Shown: positions 33,288 through 42,216, numbered from the stretch's first letter. The stretch is DNA of 64,000 nucleotides from Tenacibaculum soleae (GCF_001693415.1 NZ_MAKX01000035.1:790-64789); one strand, 5' to 3'. Made by a program: numbers and translations. Notes: generated from the sequence alone by a model not told the origin.

Positions 33288-34058
33288 ATGAATTTAAACA
33301 TACAAAATAAAAACGCCTTGGTTTGTGGAAGCACGCAAGGAATAGGAAAAGCATCGGCAATTGGTTTGGCACAAGAAGGTGTAAACGTAACGTTGATTGC
33401 TCGTAACGAAGAAAAGTTAAAAGCTGTTTTAACTGAATTACCAGAAGGGAATCACAGTTATATTGTTGCCGATTTTTCAAATCCGAATGAATTAAAAGAA
33501 AAAATTGAAGCATCAAAATTAAACTTTCATATTTTAGTTAATAACACAGGAGGTCCTGCAGGAGGTCCTATTTTTAACGCCGAAATAGATGAGTTTGAAC
33601 GCGCTTTTACACAACATTTAAAATGCAATCACGTATTGGTACAAGCAGTGGTTCCGTTTATGAAAGAAGCAGGTTTTGGAAGGGTAATTAACGTAATTTC
33701 TACTTCTGTAAAACAACCTTTAGAGGGTTTGGGAGTTTCAAATACCATTCGTGGTGCAGTTGCAAGTTGGTCTAAAACATTGGCAAACGAGCTAGGGCAA
33801 TTTAATATCACCGTAAATAATGTATTGCCAGGAGCTACAGGAACAGAAAGATTAAAAGAAATTATAAACAATAAGGCAGCAAAAACAGGATTGTCTGTTG
33901 ATGAGGTTTCAACAAATATGATGAATGCTTCGCCAGCAAAACGTTTTGCGAAACCAGAAGAGATTGCCAATGCAGTGGTTTTTTTAGCAAGTGAAAGTGC
34001 AAGCTTTATTAATGGGATTAATGTTCCTGTTGACGGAGGAAGAACTAAGAGTTTGTAA
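33288..34058 (+). CDS. Atypical SDR family oxidoreductase in the kynurenine cluster
   Basis: 256 aa. Cofactor loop CGSTQGIGKASAIG, NNTGGPAGG, catalytic-position Ser (INVISTSVKQ) and the C-terminal NVPVDGGRTKSL. The Y-x3-K position reads GVSNTIRGAV, so Tyr and Lys are replaced by Ser and Arg. This SN-x-x-R pattern is seen in an SDR subgroup usually annotated as 3-oxoacyl-ACP reductase. Its step in kynurenine or oxalocrotonate catabolism is unclear; it may act as a non-redox or altered-mechanism member. Confidence 0.85.
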   Translation: MNLNIQNKNALVCGSTQGIGKASAIGLAQEGVNVTLIARNEEKLKAVLTELPEGNHSYIVADFSNPNELKEKIEASKLNFHILVNNTGGPAGGPIFNAEIDEFERAFTQHLKCNHVLVQAVVPFMKEAGFGRVINVISTSVKQPLEGLGVSNTIRGAVASWSKTLANELGQFNITVNNVLPGATGTERLKEIINNKAAKTGLSVDEVSTNMMNASPAKRFAKPEEIANAVVFLASESASFINGINVPVDGGRTKSL

Positions 34059-34066
34059 TTTTTTTA

Positions 34067-34372
34067 GAAGCTGTTTCCTGCTTTCACTACTCGCTTTTTT
34101 AAGTAAAAAAAACTTAAAAAGAGCTCAAACAAACCGTTCAATCAGGGCTAAACTTGTTTGCTGAGGTTTGTTATAAAAGTGAATTTGAAGACTGTTTATA
34201 AAGAGATAAAAAGTTTGTAATTTAGAAACGAAATTTGCGTTAGGGATTGCAGCGGCATCCTTTTTATGTTAATTCGAGTGTTTTATTTTGAAGTGATAAC
34301 GGAAAAATAAAATGTATCGAGAATACATAAAAAGATACAGCGAAAAGCCCGACCTTTAGGGAACGCCCAAAA
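34067..34372. repeat. ~306-bp inverted-repeat intergenic element, copy 1
   Basis: Fills the 323-bp gap between the SDR and HAO genes; no ORF. Left part GAAGCTGTTTCCTGCTTT ... CTCGCTTTTTTAAG ... GAGCTCAAACAAA ... CAATCAGGGCTAA, right part TGCGTTAGGGATTG ... GGCATCC ... AAAAGCCC ... ACGCCCAAAA. The parts fold back on each other imperfectly, and each has an inner hairpin (CTTTTTTAAGT/ACTTAAAAAG at 34094-34121; ATTCGAGTG/ATCGAGAAT at 34272-34325). The same landmarks in the same order occur at 63142-63487. Confidence 0.75.
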
Positions 34373-34381
34373 TATATAGAT

Positions 34382-34909
34382 ATGAATTTAGTACAGCCTT
34401 TAAATTTTAAAAAGTGGATTGATGAAAACCGTCATTTATTAAAACCGCCTGTTGGTAATAAACAAGTTTGGGATAATGGCGAGTATATTGTTATGGTCGT
34501 AGGTGGGCCAAATAATAGAAAAGATTATCATTACAACGAAACGCCCGAATTTTTTTACCAAGTAGAAGGTGATATGGTTTTAAAAATTATTGATGATAAG
34601 GGTAAAATGATTGATGTGGAGATTAACGAGGGCGATATTTATTTATTACCGGGAAAAGTACCACATTCACCACAACGAAAAGAAAACACGGTAGGTTTGG
34701 TTATTGAATATCCGCGTGCTGAAGGAATGTTAGATGCCTTGGAGTGGTACTGTGAAAATTGTGGAAGCCCGTTGTATAGAGAAGAATTTGCGTTGGATAA
34801 TATTGAAACCGATATGCCTATTATTTTTGATAAATATTATTCAGATACTCAAAAATGTACTTGTGCTAATTGCGGAACAGTAATGGAAGCTCCTAATAAA
34901 ATTAAATAA
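34382..34909 (+). CDS. nbaC: 3-hydroxyanthranilate 3,4-dioxygenase
   Basis: 175 aa cupin dioxygenase that cleaves 3-hydroxyanthranilate to 2-amino-3-carboxymuconate semialdehyde. Iron ligands are visible in DYHYNETPEFFYQVEGD (His, Glu) and KVPHSPQR (His). The C-terminus carries the rubredoxin-like site of bacterial HAO: CENCGS ... KCTCANCGTVM. Full-length for the bacterial form (~175-190 aa). First gene after the 306-bp repeat element; the ACMSD gene follows by 31 bp. Confidence 0.95.
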   Translation: MNLVQPLNFKKWIDENRHLLKPPVGNKQVWDNGEYIVMVVGGPNNRKDYHYNETPEFFYQVEGDMVLKIIDDKGKMIDVEINEGDIYLLPGKVPHSPQRKENTVGLVIEYPRAEGMLDALEWYCENCGSPLYREEFALDNIETDMPIIFDKYYSDTQKCTCANCGTVMEAPNKIK

Positions 34910-34940
34910 AAATTGCCTTAATTAAACCATCAAGTAAAAG

Positions 34941-36026
34941 ATGACAAAAAGAAAACTACGCATAAACGGACATTCACATTTATTACCATACCCAGAACAG
35001 ATTCCTCAATTTATGAAGGAAAAAGAAATTTTTTGGGTAGATGATGAACGAAAACACATGTTACAAAAAGGTTGGAAACGACCAGTAACAGATTCTAGTT
35101 TTTTTTTAGATGAAAAACTACGATGGATGGAAAAAAATAAATTAGACCATGCCGTAGTTTTAAACTTATCGCAATTATATGGTAACGGATTGCGCTTGGA
35201 GGAAATGAAAAAGGCATTACGTTTTCAAAACGATTTTAACGCAAAAGTACAGCATGATCATCCAGATAAGTTTACTTGTGGTTTTGTGGTACATCCAGGT
35301 TTTATTTACGGTGCATTGTATGAAATGGAACGTTGTGTTGAAGAGTTAGGTTTAAAAGTATTATGCTTACCAACGCATTTTATGGATTCGATAGGGCAGT
35401 GGCGTTGTGTGTTTGATAAAGAAAATGATCGCATTTTTGAATTAGCAGATAAATATAAATTAGCTATTGAAATTCATCCGTATGACGGTGATAAGATGAT
35501 TAAGTTAGAAAATACCAATTGGCGTTTTCATTTAATTTGGATGTTGGCTCAATGTGGTGATGCGTATCATTTTTATACTTTAAACGGTATGCAAGAACGT
35601 TTTCCGAATATTCGAACCTGTTTTGCACATGGAGGACAATTAGCTCAAATGAATCTAGGGCGTCGTATTCAAGGATTTGACGGAAGACCAGATTTGTTTG
35701 AAGGGAAAACGCATCCAAGGAAAGCAGTAGGGCATCCAAATATCTTTTTTGATACCTTGGTACATGATACAGATTCTTTAAAATTAATGATAGATCGCCA
35801 AGGATCTAATCAAGTAATTATGGGATTAGACGATCCGTATCCCTTAGGAGAAATGGAAAGTGATGCACAATCTTCATATCCAGGAAAATTGTTAGATTTA
35901 GCAATTGATAGAGATATTATTAATCAAAAACAATATGACGAAATTTGGGAAGATAATACCTTACGTTGGTTGTTTGGTGATGATGAAAAAGCAAAACAAG
36001 ATTTAATATCGAAGATTTTAAAATAG
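34941..36026 (+). CDS. nbaD: 2-amino-3-carboxymuconate-6-semialdehyde decarboxylase
   Basis: 361 aa amidohydrolase-superfamily decarboxylase (ACMSD). Motifs: metal ligands NGHSHLLPYPEQIP (HxH), GFVVHPG, LAIEIHPYDGDK, CFAHGGQLAQMNLGRR and the catalytic-region MGLDDPYPLGE. It removes CO2 from the HAO product, steering carbon to 2-aminomuconate semialdehyde instead of quinolinate. Immediately downstream of HAO and overlapping functionally with the ALDH and RidA genes. Confidence 0.93.
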   Translation: MTKRKLRINGHSHLLPYPEQIPQFMKEKEIFWVDDERKHMLQKGWKRPVTDSSFFLDEKLRWMEKNKLDHAVVLNLSQLYGNGLRLEEMKKALRFQNDFNAKVQHDHPDKFTCGFVVHPGFIYGALYEMERCVEELGLKVLCLPTHFMDSIGQWRCVFDKENDRIFELADKYKLAIEIHPYDGDKMIKLENTNWRFHLIWMLAQCGDAYHFYTLNGMQERFPNIRTCFAHGGQLAQMNLGRRIQGFDGRPDLFEGKTHPRKAVGHPNIFFDTLVHDTDSLKLMIDRQGSNQVIMGLDDPYPLGEMESDAQSSYPGKLLDLAIDRDIINQKQYDEIWEDNTLRWLFGDDEKAKQDLISKILK

Positions 36027-36027
36027 C

Positions 36028-37128
36028 ATGTCTGAAGTTACCCAATTTCATAACATATCACATATTTTTATTTCCTTTATAGGTGCAGTTTTACTATTAG
36101 CAATTTATTATAATATTACTAAAAGGTTTCAGCAAGTATTAGCAGAAGGAAATGTAATAAAGCGGGTAGATAAAGGCTTATTATATTTAAGTTTTGGTAT
36201 GTTGGTTTGGGTAATTTCAGGTATTTGGGCATATATAGCAGGTTATTTTAGTTTTACTGAAACTGTTAGTTATCAAATAGGTGTAAATATTTTATCAACT
36301 GTTAATAATTTGTTTTGGTTGTTGGCATTGTATTATGTGTATGATGCACCAAAATTTATTTATCAGAATGAAAAAAATGTAAAAATTATAGGAATTATAA
36401 TTGTAGCAGTAGCTTCATTAACCATGTTATTGTCTTTTTTTGTAGGTAAAGAGGTTTATTATGGTGTAAAAATAACGGCGGTTCCTGATGTGTTATTAAC
36501 TACTTTTTTGTGTTATTTAATGGGAGTTTCTTTTTTTAGAACCTTTATGCATCGAGATTTAAAGTTAGTGGCTATTATTTCGGTCGTTGTAATTTCGTTG
36601 TTATTTGTATCACAATTATACGATGTTTTTGTTGGGTTAGATAACGATTTTGTAAACCTGATGATTCGTATTATAGCCAAAACCTCTTTGGTTTCTGTCT
36701 TTTTAGTATTGGCAACAAGTTGGGTAATTCAATTAGCGCACACTCCGAAACCTAACGAGATTCGAATTAAATTTTTAGATTGGTCTTTAATACAGTTAAG
36801 TGTACCATCTAAAGGTATTTATGAGCAAAAAATTGACTTTGGATCGAAAACAACACAGTATAAAAATTTATTAAATTTTGCGTATAGAAGAAAATTTGCT
36901 GAAGCTTCTAATCAATCTATTGTTGTAAATTCAGGAGGCGAAATTAAAAGTCAAACCTATTTAACTAGAATCGTTGATAATATAAATTCGATACTTCAGT
37001 TAGAAGAAAACGATCGATTGGAGCGCAAAGATTTAATCACGTTTATAGGCGAAAGTAAATACCGTTTACGCATTTTACCTGAGCATATATTTATTGATGA
37101 AGCGTTATTAGAAGAGTATAAGCATTAA
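36028..37128 (+). CDS. Polytopic membrane protein of unknown function at the end of the kynurenine cluster
   Basis: 366 aa; the ATG lies 1 bp after the ACMSD stop, so translation is probably coupled. About seven transmembrane helices in residues ~10-235 (HIFISFIGAVLLLAIYY, LYLSFGMLVWVISGIWAYI, NNLFWLLALYYV, IIIVAVASLTMLLSFF, VLLTTFLCYLMGVSFF, VAIISVVVISLLFV, TSLVSVFLVLATSW) followed by a ~125-residue cytoplasmic domain (IRIKFLDWSLIQLSV ... IFIDEALLEEY). I do not recognise the family. A 7TM receptor-like sensor with a soluble output domain, or an uptake accessory, are both possible. Confidence 0.8.
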   Translation: MSEVTQFHNISHIFISFIGAVLLLAIYYNITKRFQQVLAEGNVIKRVDKGLLYLSFGMLVWVISGIWAYIAGYFSFTETVSYQIGVNILSTVNNLFWLLALYYVYDAPKFIYQNEKNVKIIGIIIVAVASLTMLLSFFVGKEVYYGVKITAVPDVLLTTFLCYLMGVSFFRTFMHRDLKLVAIISVVVISLLFVSQLYDVFVGLDNDFVNLMIRIIAKTSLVSVFLVLATSWVIQLAHTPKPNEIRIKFLDWSLIQLSVPSKGIYEQKIDFGSKTTQYKNLLNFAYRRKFAEASNQSIVVNSGGEIKSQTYLTRIVDNINSILQLEENDRLERKDLITFIGESKYRLRILPEHIFIDEALLEEYKH

Positions 37129-38529
37129 TTATAAAGTGTTTAGTTGTCCTAATAAGTTAATAAGTTTGCTTTTTGTTTTAGCGTAATTGTATTGGTTTTT
37201 TACTTCTTTTAAATTGTTTTCAATTAATTTTACTTCTCTATAATTAATTAAAAATAATGAACTTTCGCCTAACGAAAACTTTCGTTCTTCACTTTTAACG
37301 ATTGTTTTGTAATCATTAACTAAGTTTTTAAGAATGATATTTTGTTTTTTATACGAGGCAATTTCTTGCTTTGTAGCTTTAATTTTGTTTAGCAATATTG
37401 TTTTTGTGGTTGCTATTTCAAAATCTAAATCTTGTATTTTTAATTTTGCTAATTTTAAATCACCTCTTGATTTTCTTAAAAATAACGGAACGCTAACTTG
37501 AAGTGAATTTTTGTAATTAGATACGTTAAAGGCATCTAGATTATCTACTTTAGCACTTAATAAATTGTATTGAAAATCAATTTTAGGTAATAAGTTGTTA
37601 ACTTTTAATCGTTTATTTATTTCTAAATTTTTTCTTTTTAATTCTAATAATTTTATTTTCGGATGGTTACTTATACGATTTTCAATAATCGTATTTGATG
37701 TTGATTTTAAAAGTCCATCCATCTTATAATACGTAGTGATATCTGGTACTACTTCTTGCTTTAATTCCATCGGAATATTAGCATCAATCCATAAAAAATT
37801 AGAAAATTCTAATTTTGATTTCAAGTATTTAATGTTAGCTTTTTCTAAATCTAGTTTTCGACTTTTTAAATTAATACTCGCTTCTAAGGTATCAACAGCA
37901 GCCTTATCACCAGCTTTAAAGCTTTTAACAACATTCTTTAAGCGATTTTCTGCGTTTGCATGATAATTTTTGTAAATAGTGTGTTGTTGGTAATATTGAA
38001 TCCAATTTAGATATGAGTCTATAACATCAAATAAAATATTGTTTACCAATAATTGCTGTTCTAGTTTACCTTGTTTTGTATATAGTTTGGCTTGTTTTAA
38101 GGTAGCCATTCGCTTATTGATAAATAAATTTTTAGCTAAAGGAATACTTACACCAATGTTGTATAAACCATTTTTAGGAGTTTTAAATTGAGGGTTTAAA
38201 TATTGACCAGAGTTGTTTTCATAACTCGCCTTTAATTCAATACCATACCAAGTTGGTACTTTAAAAGTTGAGGTTATTTTTTTATAATAATCGGTGTTTT
38301 TAAATTCTTTTTTGTCGTAATCAACCTCAATTTTAGGGTCAAAAGCACCACGAGCTTTCATTAATTTAGCTTCGTTTTTACTGGTAATAAGTTTTGCTTG
38401 TTTTAAAATAGGGTGATGTTTTTTAACATACCCTAAGCTTTCTTCTAATGAAAGTGTGTTGATAGATTGATTTTGAGAAAAAGATATAAAACTTATAAAT
38501 AGGTGTAAAAAGGATAGTTTTTTCATCAT
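37129..38529 (-). CDS. TolC family outer membrane efflux protein
   Basis: 466 aa. Signal peptide (MKKLSFLHLFISFISFS; the ATGATG start means the second Met is equally likely), then two OEP repeats of long helices with characteristic 'LEESLGYVKKHHPILKQA' and 'GIELKASYENNSGQY' segments. Predicted trimeric outer-membrane channel. It is last in a tetR-ABC-hlyD-tolC minus-strand operon and overlaps the HlyD gene by 4 bp (ATGA), indicating translational coupling and a shared tripartite export complex. Confidence 0.9.
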   Translation of the reverse strand: MMKKLSFLHLFISFISFSQNQSINTLSLEESLGYVKKHHPILKQAKLITSKNEAKLMKARGAFDPKIEVDYDKKEFKNTDYYKKITSTFKVPTWYGIELKASYENNSGQYLNPQFKTPKNGLYNIGVSIPLAKNLFINKRMATLKQAKLYTKQGKLEQQLLVNNILFDVIDSYLNWIQYYQQHTIYKNYHANAENRLKNVVKSFKAGDKAAVDTLEASINLKSRKLDLEKANIKYLKSKLEFSNFLWIDANIPMELKQEVVPDITTYYKMDGLLKSTSNTIIENRISNHPKIKLLELKRKNLEINKRLKVNNLLPKIDFQYNLLSAKVDNLDAFNVSNYKNSLQVSVPLFLRKSRGDLKLAKLKIQDLDFEIATTKTILLNKIKATKQEIASYKKQNIILKNLVNDYKTIVKSEERKFSLGESSLFLINYREVKLIENNLKEVKNQYNYAKTKSKLINLLGQLNTL

Positions 38530-39875
38530 TTCTTTTTCTTTGAATTTGTGTTTTTAGGTTGGTAAAAATTAGGAGGAAAGCTATTAATTTGCCTCCATAA
38601 TTCATACCAAATAGGTACATTTTCTAACAAAGCAATTGTTTTTGCTCCTGAACCAATTCTAATAGCTTTAGGCCATGGTTGTTTGTTATTGTTAGGAACG
38701 ATTAAAACTCGATACTTACCATTATCGCTAATAAAATTTTCGATGGCAATTATTTTAGCTTCGTAAGTTCCGGTAGACATATTTGGCCAACCGCTAAAAA
38801 TTATTGCTGGCCAGCCATCAAACTGAACCCTAACTTTTTCGTTAATATGTATTAGTGGTAAATCAATTGGTTTTATATACATTTCTACTGCTAAATCATA
38901 TGTAGCAGGCATAATATTCACTAATTGTTCACCTTCTTTAAAAGTTTCACCAATACCAGACTTTATAGTTTTATTGATGTAGCCATCTTGGGGTGCAGTA
39001 ACATATAATAGAGAGCTTCTTTTATTGTAATTAGCAAGATTTGTTTCTAATTTAGAAACTTGTATTGCCGTTTCATAAGCTCCAGATTTAGCAGAATATA
39101 AACTACTTTCAGCTTTTGATATTTTGTCGATATAAGAAGCTCCTATACTTGAAATAGCAATTTCAGCATTGATAATATTGTTTTTAGAAGTTAATAGTTT
39201 ATTTTTTTGAGAGATAACTTTTGCTGAGTATTCTTGTAATTTAGCTTTCTTTTCTTCAACATCTTTTACCGCTTTTAAACCTTCTCTTTGTAATGTAAGT
39301 GTTCTTTCATATTGAGTTTTGGCAATGCCTTGCTTTATTGTTGCTGTTTCTAAATCAATACTATCACTAGTAACTTTTAAATAAGCTTGTTGTAATTTGT
39401 TTTTTGCTTGTTGTAATTTTAGCTTACGTTCGTTTTGTAAACCGTTAATTTGTCTTTTTAAAGCAGCTACTTTATTTGTATAAGATTTTTCTGAGAGGCT
39501 TTTAGCGTTTAATTGATTACCGGTTCTTTCAGCTAATTTGGTGTCAAAATAATTACTCTTTATTTCAGATATTCTTAAAATAGTATCTCCTTTTTTTACA
39601 AAATTACCTTCTTGAATAAACCATTCTTCGATACGTCCAGGTATTTGAGATTGTATCGTTTGTGGTCGTTGGTTGGGTTTTAATGTAGTAACATTACCGG
39701 TGCTAGTTACATTTTGTGTCCAAGGTAAAAACAAGGTTATTAAAAGTATAAGTAAAAAAAAGAGTAAAAATTTTTTAAACTTTTTATGGTGCTCTTTTCT
39801 AAAAACTCTTTTACCTGATTTTAAACTAGATAAATCTATTTGATTTGCCACCGTATTATTAGATATGTTTAACAT
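38526..39875 (-). CDS. HlyD family secretion (membrane fusion) protein
   Basis: 449 aa. One N-terminal membrane helix (KKFLLFFLLILLITLFLPW), a biotinyl-lipoyl-like half (IPGRIEEWFIQEGNFVKKGDTILRI), a long coiled-coil hairpin (~110-270), then the second lipoyl half and beta-barrel (LYVTAPQDGYINKTIKSGIGETFKEGEQLVNIMP). Periplasmic adaptor linking the ABC protein (10 bp upstream) to the TolC partner. The substrate is not indicated. Confidence 0.92.
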   Translation of the reverse strand: MLNISNNTVANQIDLSSLKSGKRVFRKEHHKKFKKFLLFFLLILLITLFLPWTQNVTSTGNVTTLKPNQRPQTIQSQIPGRIEEWFIQEGNFVKKGDTILRISEIKSNYFDTKLAERTGNQLNAKSLSEKSYTNKVAALKRQINGLQNERKLKLQQAKNKLQQAYLKVTSDSIDLETATIKQGIAKTQYERTLTLQREGLKAVKDVEEKKAKLQEYSAKVISQKNKLLTSKNNIINAEIAISSIGASYIDKISKAESSLYSAKSGAYETAIQVSKLETNLANYNKRSSLLYVTAPQDGYINKTIKSGIGETFKEGEQLVNIMPATYDLAVEMYIKPIDLPLIHINEKVRVQFDGWPAIIFSGWPNMSTGTYEAKIIAIENFISDNGKYRVLIVPNNNKQPWPKAIRIGSGAKTIALLENVPIWYELWRQINSFPPNFYQPKNTNSKKKK

Positions 39876-39884
39876 TTTATCTGT

Positions 39885-41546
39885 TTAATTATTAATAATA
39901 ATACCTTTTTTTAGGGTAATTTTTTTTGTGCATTTTAGTTCCCAACTATCGTTACTGCTAACAATTATTAAACTCCACTCTTGTTGAGGTTTTGTAATAA
40001 AATCAATAATTGTTTTTGCTTCATTTTTTTCAAATTGATCTAAAGGATCTTCTAAAATTAATAATTTAGGCTTTTTTATAATTGCTCTTGCTAAAATTAT
40101 TTTTTTGGCAATAGTGTAGCCTATAAGTTTTCCTTCAGGTTTTAAATAAGTATCCAAACCGTAGGGTTGATTTTTTAAAAAATCGGTTAAACCTACAATA
40201 GTAAATATTGAATAAATTTCAGAATCAGTAATTGAACTATCTCCAAAAGTTATGTTTTCTCTTATAGTTCCTTTAAAAGGAGTTTCTTCTGATAAAGACA
40301 ACCCTAAATTAGCTCTGTAATCATTAATCTGTATACTTGTTAATGCTAAATCGTTAACAAATATATTACCTGCTGTAGGTTTTATAAGTCCACAGATTAG
40401 TTGAATTAAACTAGATTTGCCAGAACCACTTTCTCCTTGAATTAAAATTCGATCTTTTGGATTTACTTTAAGTGATATGTTATTTAAAATTACTGAATTT
40501 TCTTTGTTCATTTTATAAGAAACATCTTGAACTTCAATTGTAAAGGGAGTTGTTTTATCTATCTTAGTTCCGTTTTGATTTTCAATAGGTTTATCAATCA
40601 CTTGCCCTAGTTTTTCTATTGAGGTAAGCACATCGTAAAAAGACTCTAACCCCAAAATTAGTTTTTCAACAGAGTTAATTACTAGTAATATAATTATCTC
40701 CGCAGCAACAAATTGACCAATATTCATTTGTTGATTTAATACTAAAAAACCACCCATTAAAAGTAAGCCAGCTGTAATAATAACTTTAAAACTAATCATT
40801 TGAATGTATTGAATGATTAATATTTTAAAGTGGCTTTCTCGAGAGTTTAAATAATCATTAACTAACGCATCGCTTTTTTCTAAAGCATGTTTTGTTTTGC
40901 CTGATAATTTAAAACTGATTATTGTTCGGGCAATTTCTTGCAACCAATGTGCTACTTTATACTTGTTTTTAGATTCGTTTAAACTTGTTTCTAATCCTGT
41001 TTTTGCGGTATACTTAAAAACTACATAAATTAATACTAATAATAAAGCACCAAATAAAATAAAAAAGGCATGATAAAATGAAAGTAATAATAAGGCAAAA
41101 ACAATTTGTAAAAATGCTGACGGAACATCAATTAAAACTTTTGAAATTCCTTTTTGAATTGTGAGCGTATCAAAAAAACGATTTGCCAATTCTGGCGGAT
41201 AATAATTTTGCAATTCGCTCATTTTAATTTTCGGAAAACGATAACTTAGTTCTATCGATGCTCTTGTAAATATACGTTGTTGTATGGTTTCTATAATTCT
41301 AATTTGCATTAGTTTTAATACACCACTAAAAGCAACCCCTATGGTAACTAAAATTACAAGAACTATCCAAGAAGCTGAAATTTGGGCGCCTTGTAATAAA
41401 TTTATAATTGCTTGGATTCCTAAAGGAAGCGATAAGGCAACAATACCTTCAAAAATAGCATAGTATGATATTTGTAAAATATCTTTTTTTTCTATTTTTA
41501 AAAGTCCTAAAAAACGTTGCCAAGGAGTTAATTTACTCTGAATCAT
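39885..41546 (-). CDS. ABC half-transporter (permease-ATPase) with degenerate nucleotide-binding domain
   Basis: 553 aa. Residues ~20-310 are a type I exporter transmembrane domain; ~335-553 the nucleotide-binding domain. Walker A is intact (GESGSGKSSL), but other catalytic motifs are altered: Q-loop LSLSEETPF (no Gln), signature LKPEGKLIGYTIAKK instead of LSGGQ, Walker B LLILEDPLDQFE (ED, not DE), and the H-loop IIVSSNDSW with no His. No peptidase C39 domain. Either ATP turnover is very slow or the family uses unusual chemistry. Its start lies inside the tetR 3' end (14-bp overlap). Confidence 0.9.
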   Translation of the reverse strand: MIQSKLTPWQRFLGLLKIEKKDILQISYYAIFEGIVALSLPLGIQAIINLLQGAQISASWIVLVILVTIGVAFSGVLKLMQIRIIETIQQRIFTRASIELSYRFPKIKMSELQNYYPPELANRFFDTLTIQKGISKVLIDVPSAFLQIVFALLLLSFYHAFFILFGALLLVLIYVVFKYTAKTGLETSLNESKNKYKVAHWLQEIARTIISFKLSGKTKHALEKSDALVNDYLNSRESHFKILIIQYIQMISFKVIITAGLLLMGGFLVLNQQMNIGQFVAAEIIILLVINSVEKLILGLESFYDVLTSIEKLGQVIDKPIENQNGTKIDKTTPFTIEVQDVSYKMNKENSVILNNISLKVNPKDRILIQGESGSGKSSLIQLICGLIKPTAGNIFVNDLALTSIQINDYRANLGLSLSEETPFKGTIRENITFGDSSITDSEIYSIFTIVGLTDFLKNQPYGLDTYLKPEGKLIGYTIAKKIILARAIIKKPKLLILEDPLDQFEKNEAKTIIDFITKPQQEWSLIIVSSNDSWELKCTKKITLKKGIIINN

Positions 41547-42216
41547 TTGTTAATGTGTTTAATGTTAGGTCTATAAAAAATGAAGTCGGTGAAATATTAT
41601 TATTGCAATTTGTTAACGTTTTAAAATGTTGTTTTATAAACTGTTGATGTAAGGCTCCTTCAATAATTGTACTTGCCAATGTTAATGGGTGTTGGTAGTT
41701 GTTATCATAAATTATAATTATATCTGCTAAACGTCTAATTACTTCTTTATAAAGCTTAAAAAAGCCTTCTTTATTTTCAATATCTACGTCTTTTGTGGAG
41801 TATGATTTTGAGTTTTCGTTAATTACAATTAAGTTTAACAAAATTTCATTAATGTGCGAAAAATTACTGTCTTGTTCGGTTGTTTTTGTAACTACTTTAA
41901 TAGCTTTAATTAGTTTTTCCTTCGGATTATTAATGCTATAGGTTTCTATTACCAATTGATACTGTATCCAACCCCAGTACCATGAAGTTAAATAAATTAA
42001 TAGCTTATGTTTACTTTCAAAATATCGATAAATAGAGCTTTCATTTGAACCAATTAATTTTCCTAACTTTTTAAAGTTAAAGCTTTCAAAACCAATCTCT
42101 TCTATTAATTTTATACTGTTTTCTATTATTCTTTTTCCTAAATCAGATGTTTCAGGGTCTTTAATATAGATTCCCGAAGGGATTTCAATTTTAATATTTG
42201 ATAATAAATTTTTCAT
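41533..42216 (-). CDS. TetR/AcrR family transcriptional regulator
   Basis: 227 aa. N-terminal HTH (RIIENSIKLIEEIGFESFNFKKLGKLIGSNESSIYRYFESKHKLLIYL) is a clear TetR domain; the C-terminal ligand domain is specific to no known regulator. It is the first gene of the export operon, with a perfect palindrome overlapping its own promoter box, so autorepression and control of the ABC-HlyD-TolC genes by the exported compound is likely. Confidence 0.92.
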   Translation of the reverse strand: MKNLLSNIKIEIPSGIYIKDPETSDLGKRIIENSIKLIEEIGFESFNFKKLGKLIGSNESSIYRYFESKHKLLIYLTSWYWGWIQYQLVIETYSINNPKEKLIKAIKVVTKTTEQDSNFSHINEILLNLIVINENSKSYSTKDVDIENKEGFFKLYKEVIRRLADIIIIYDNNYQHPLTLASTIIEGALHQQFIKQHFKTLTNCNNNISPTSFFIDLTLNTLTNDSE

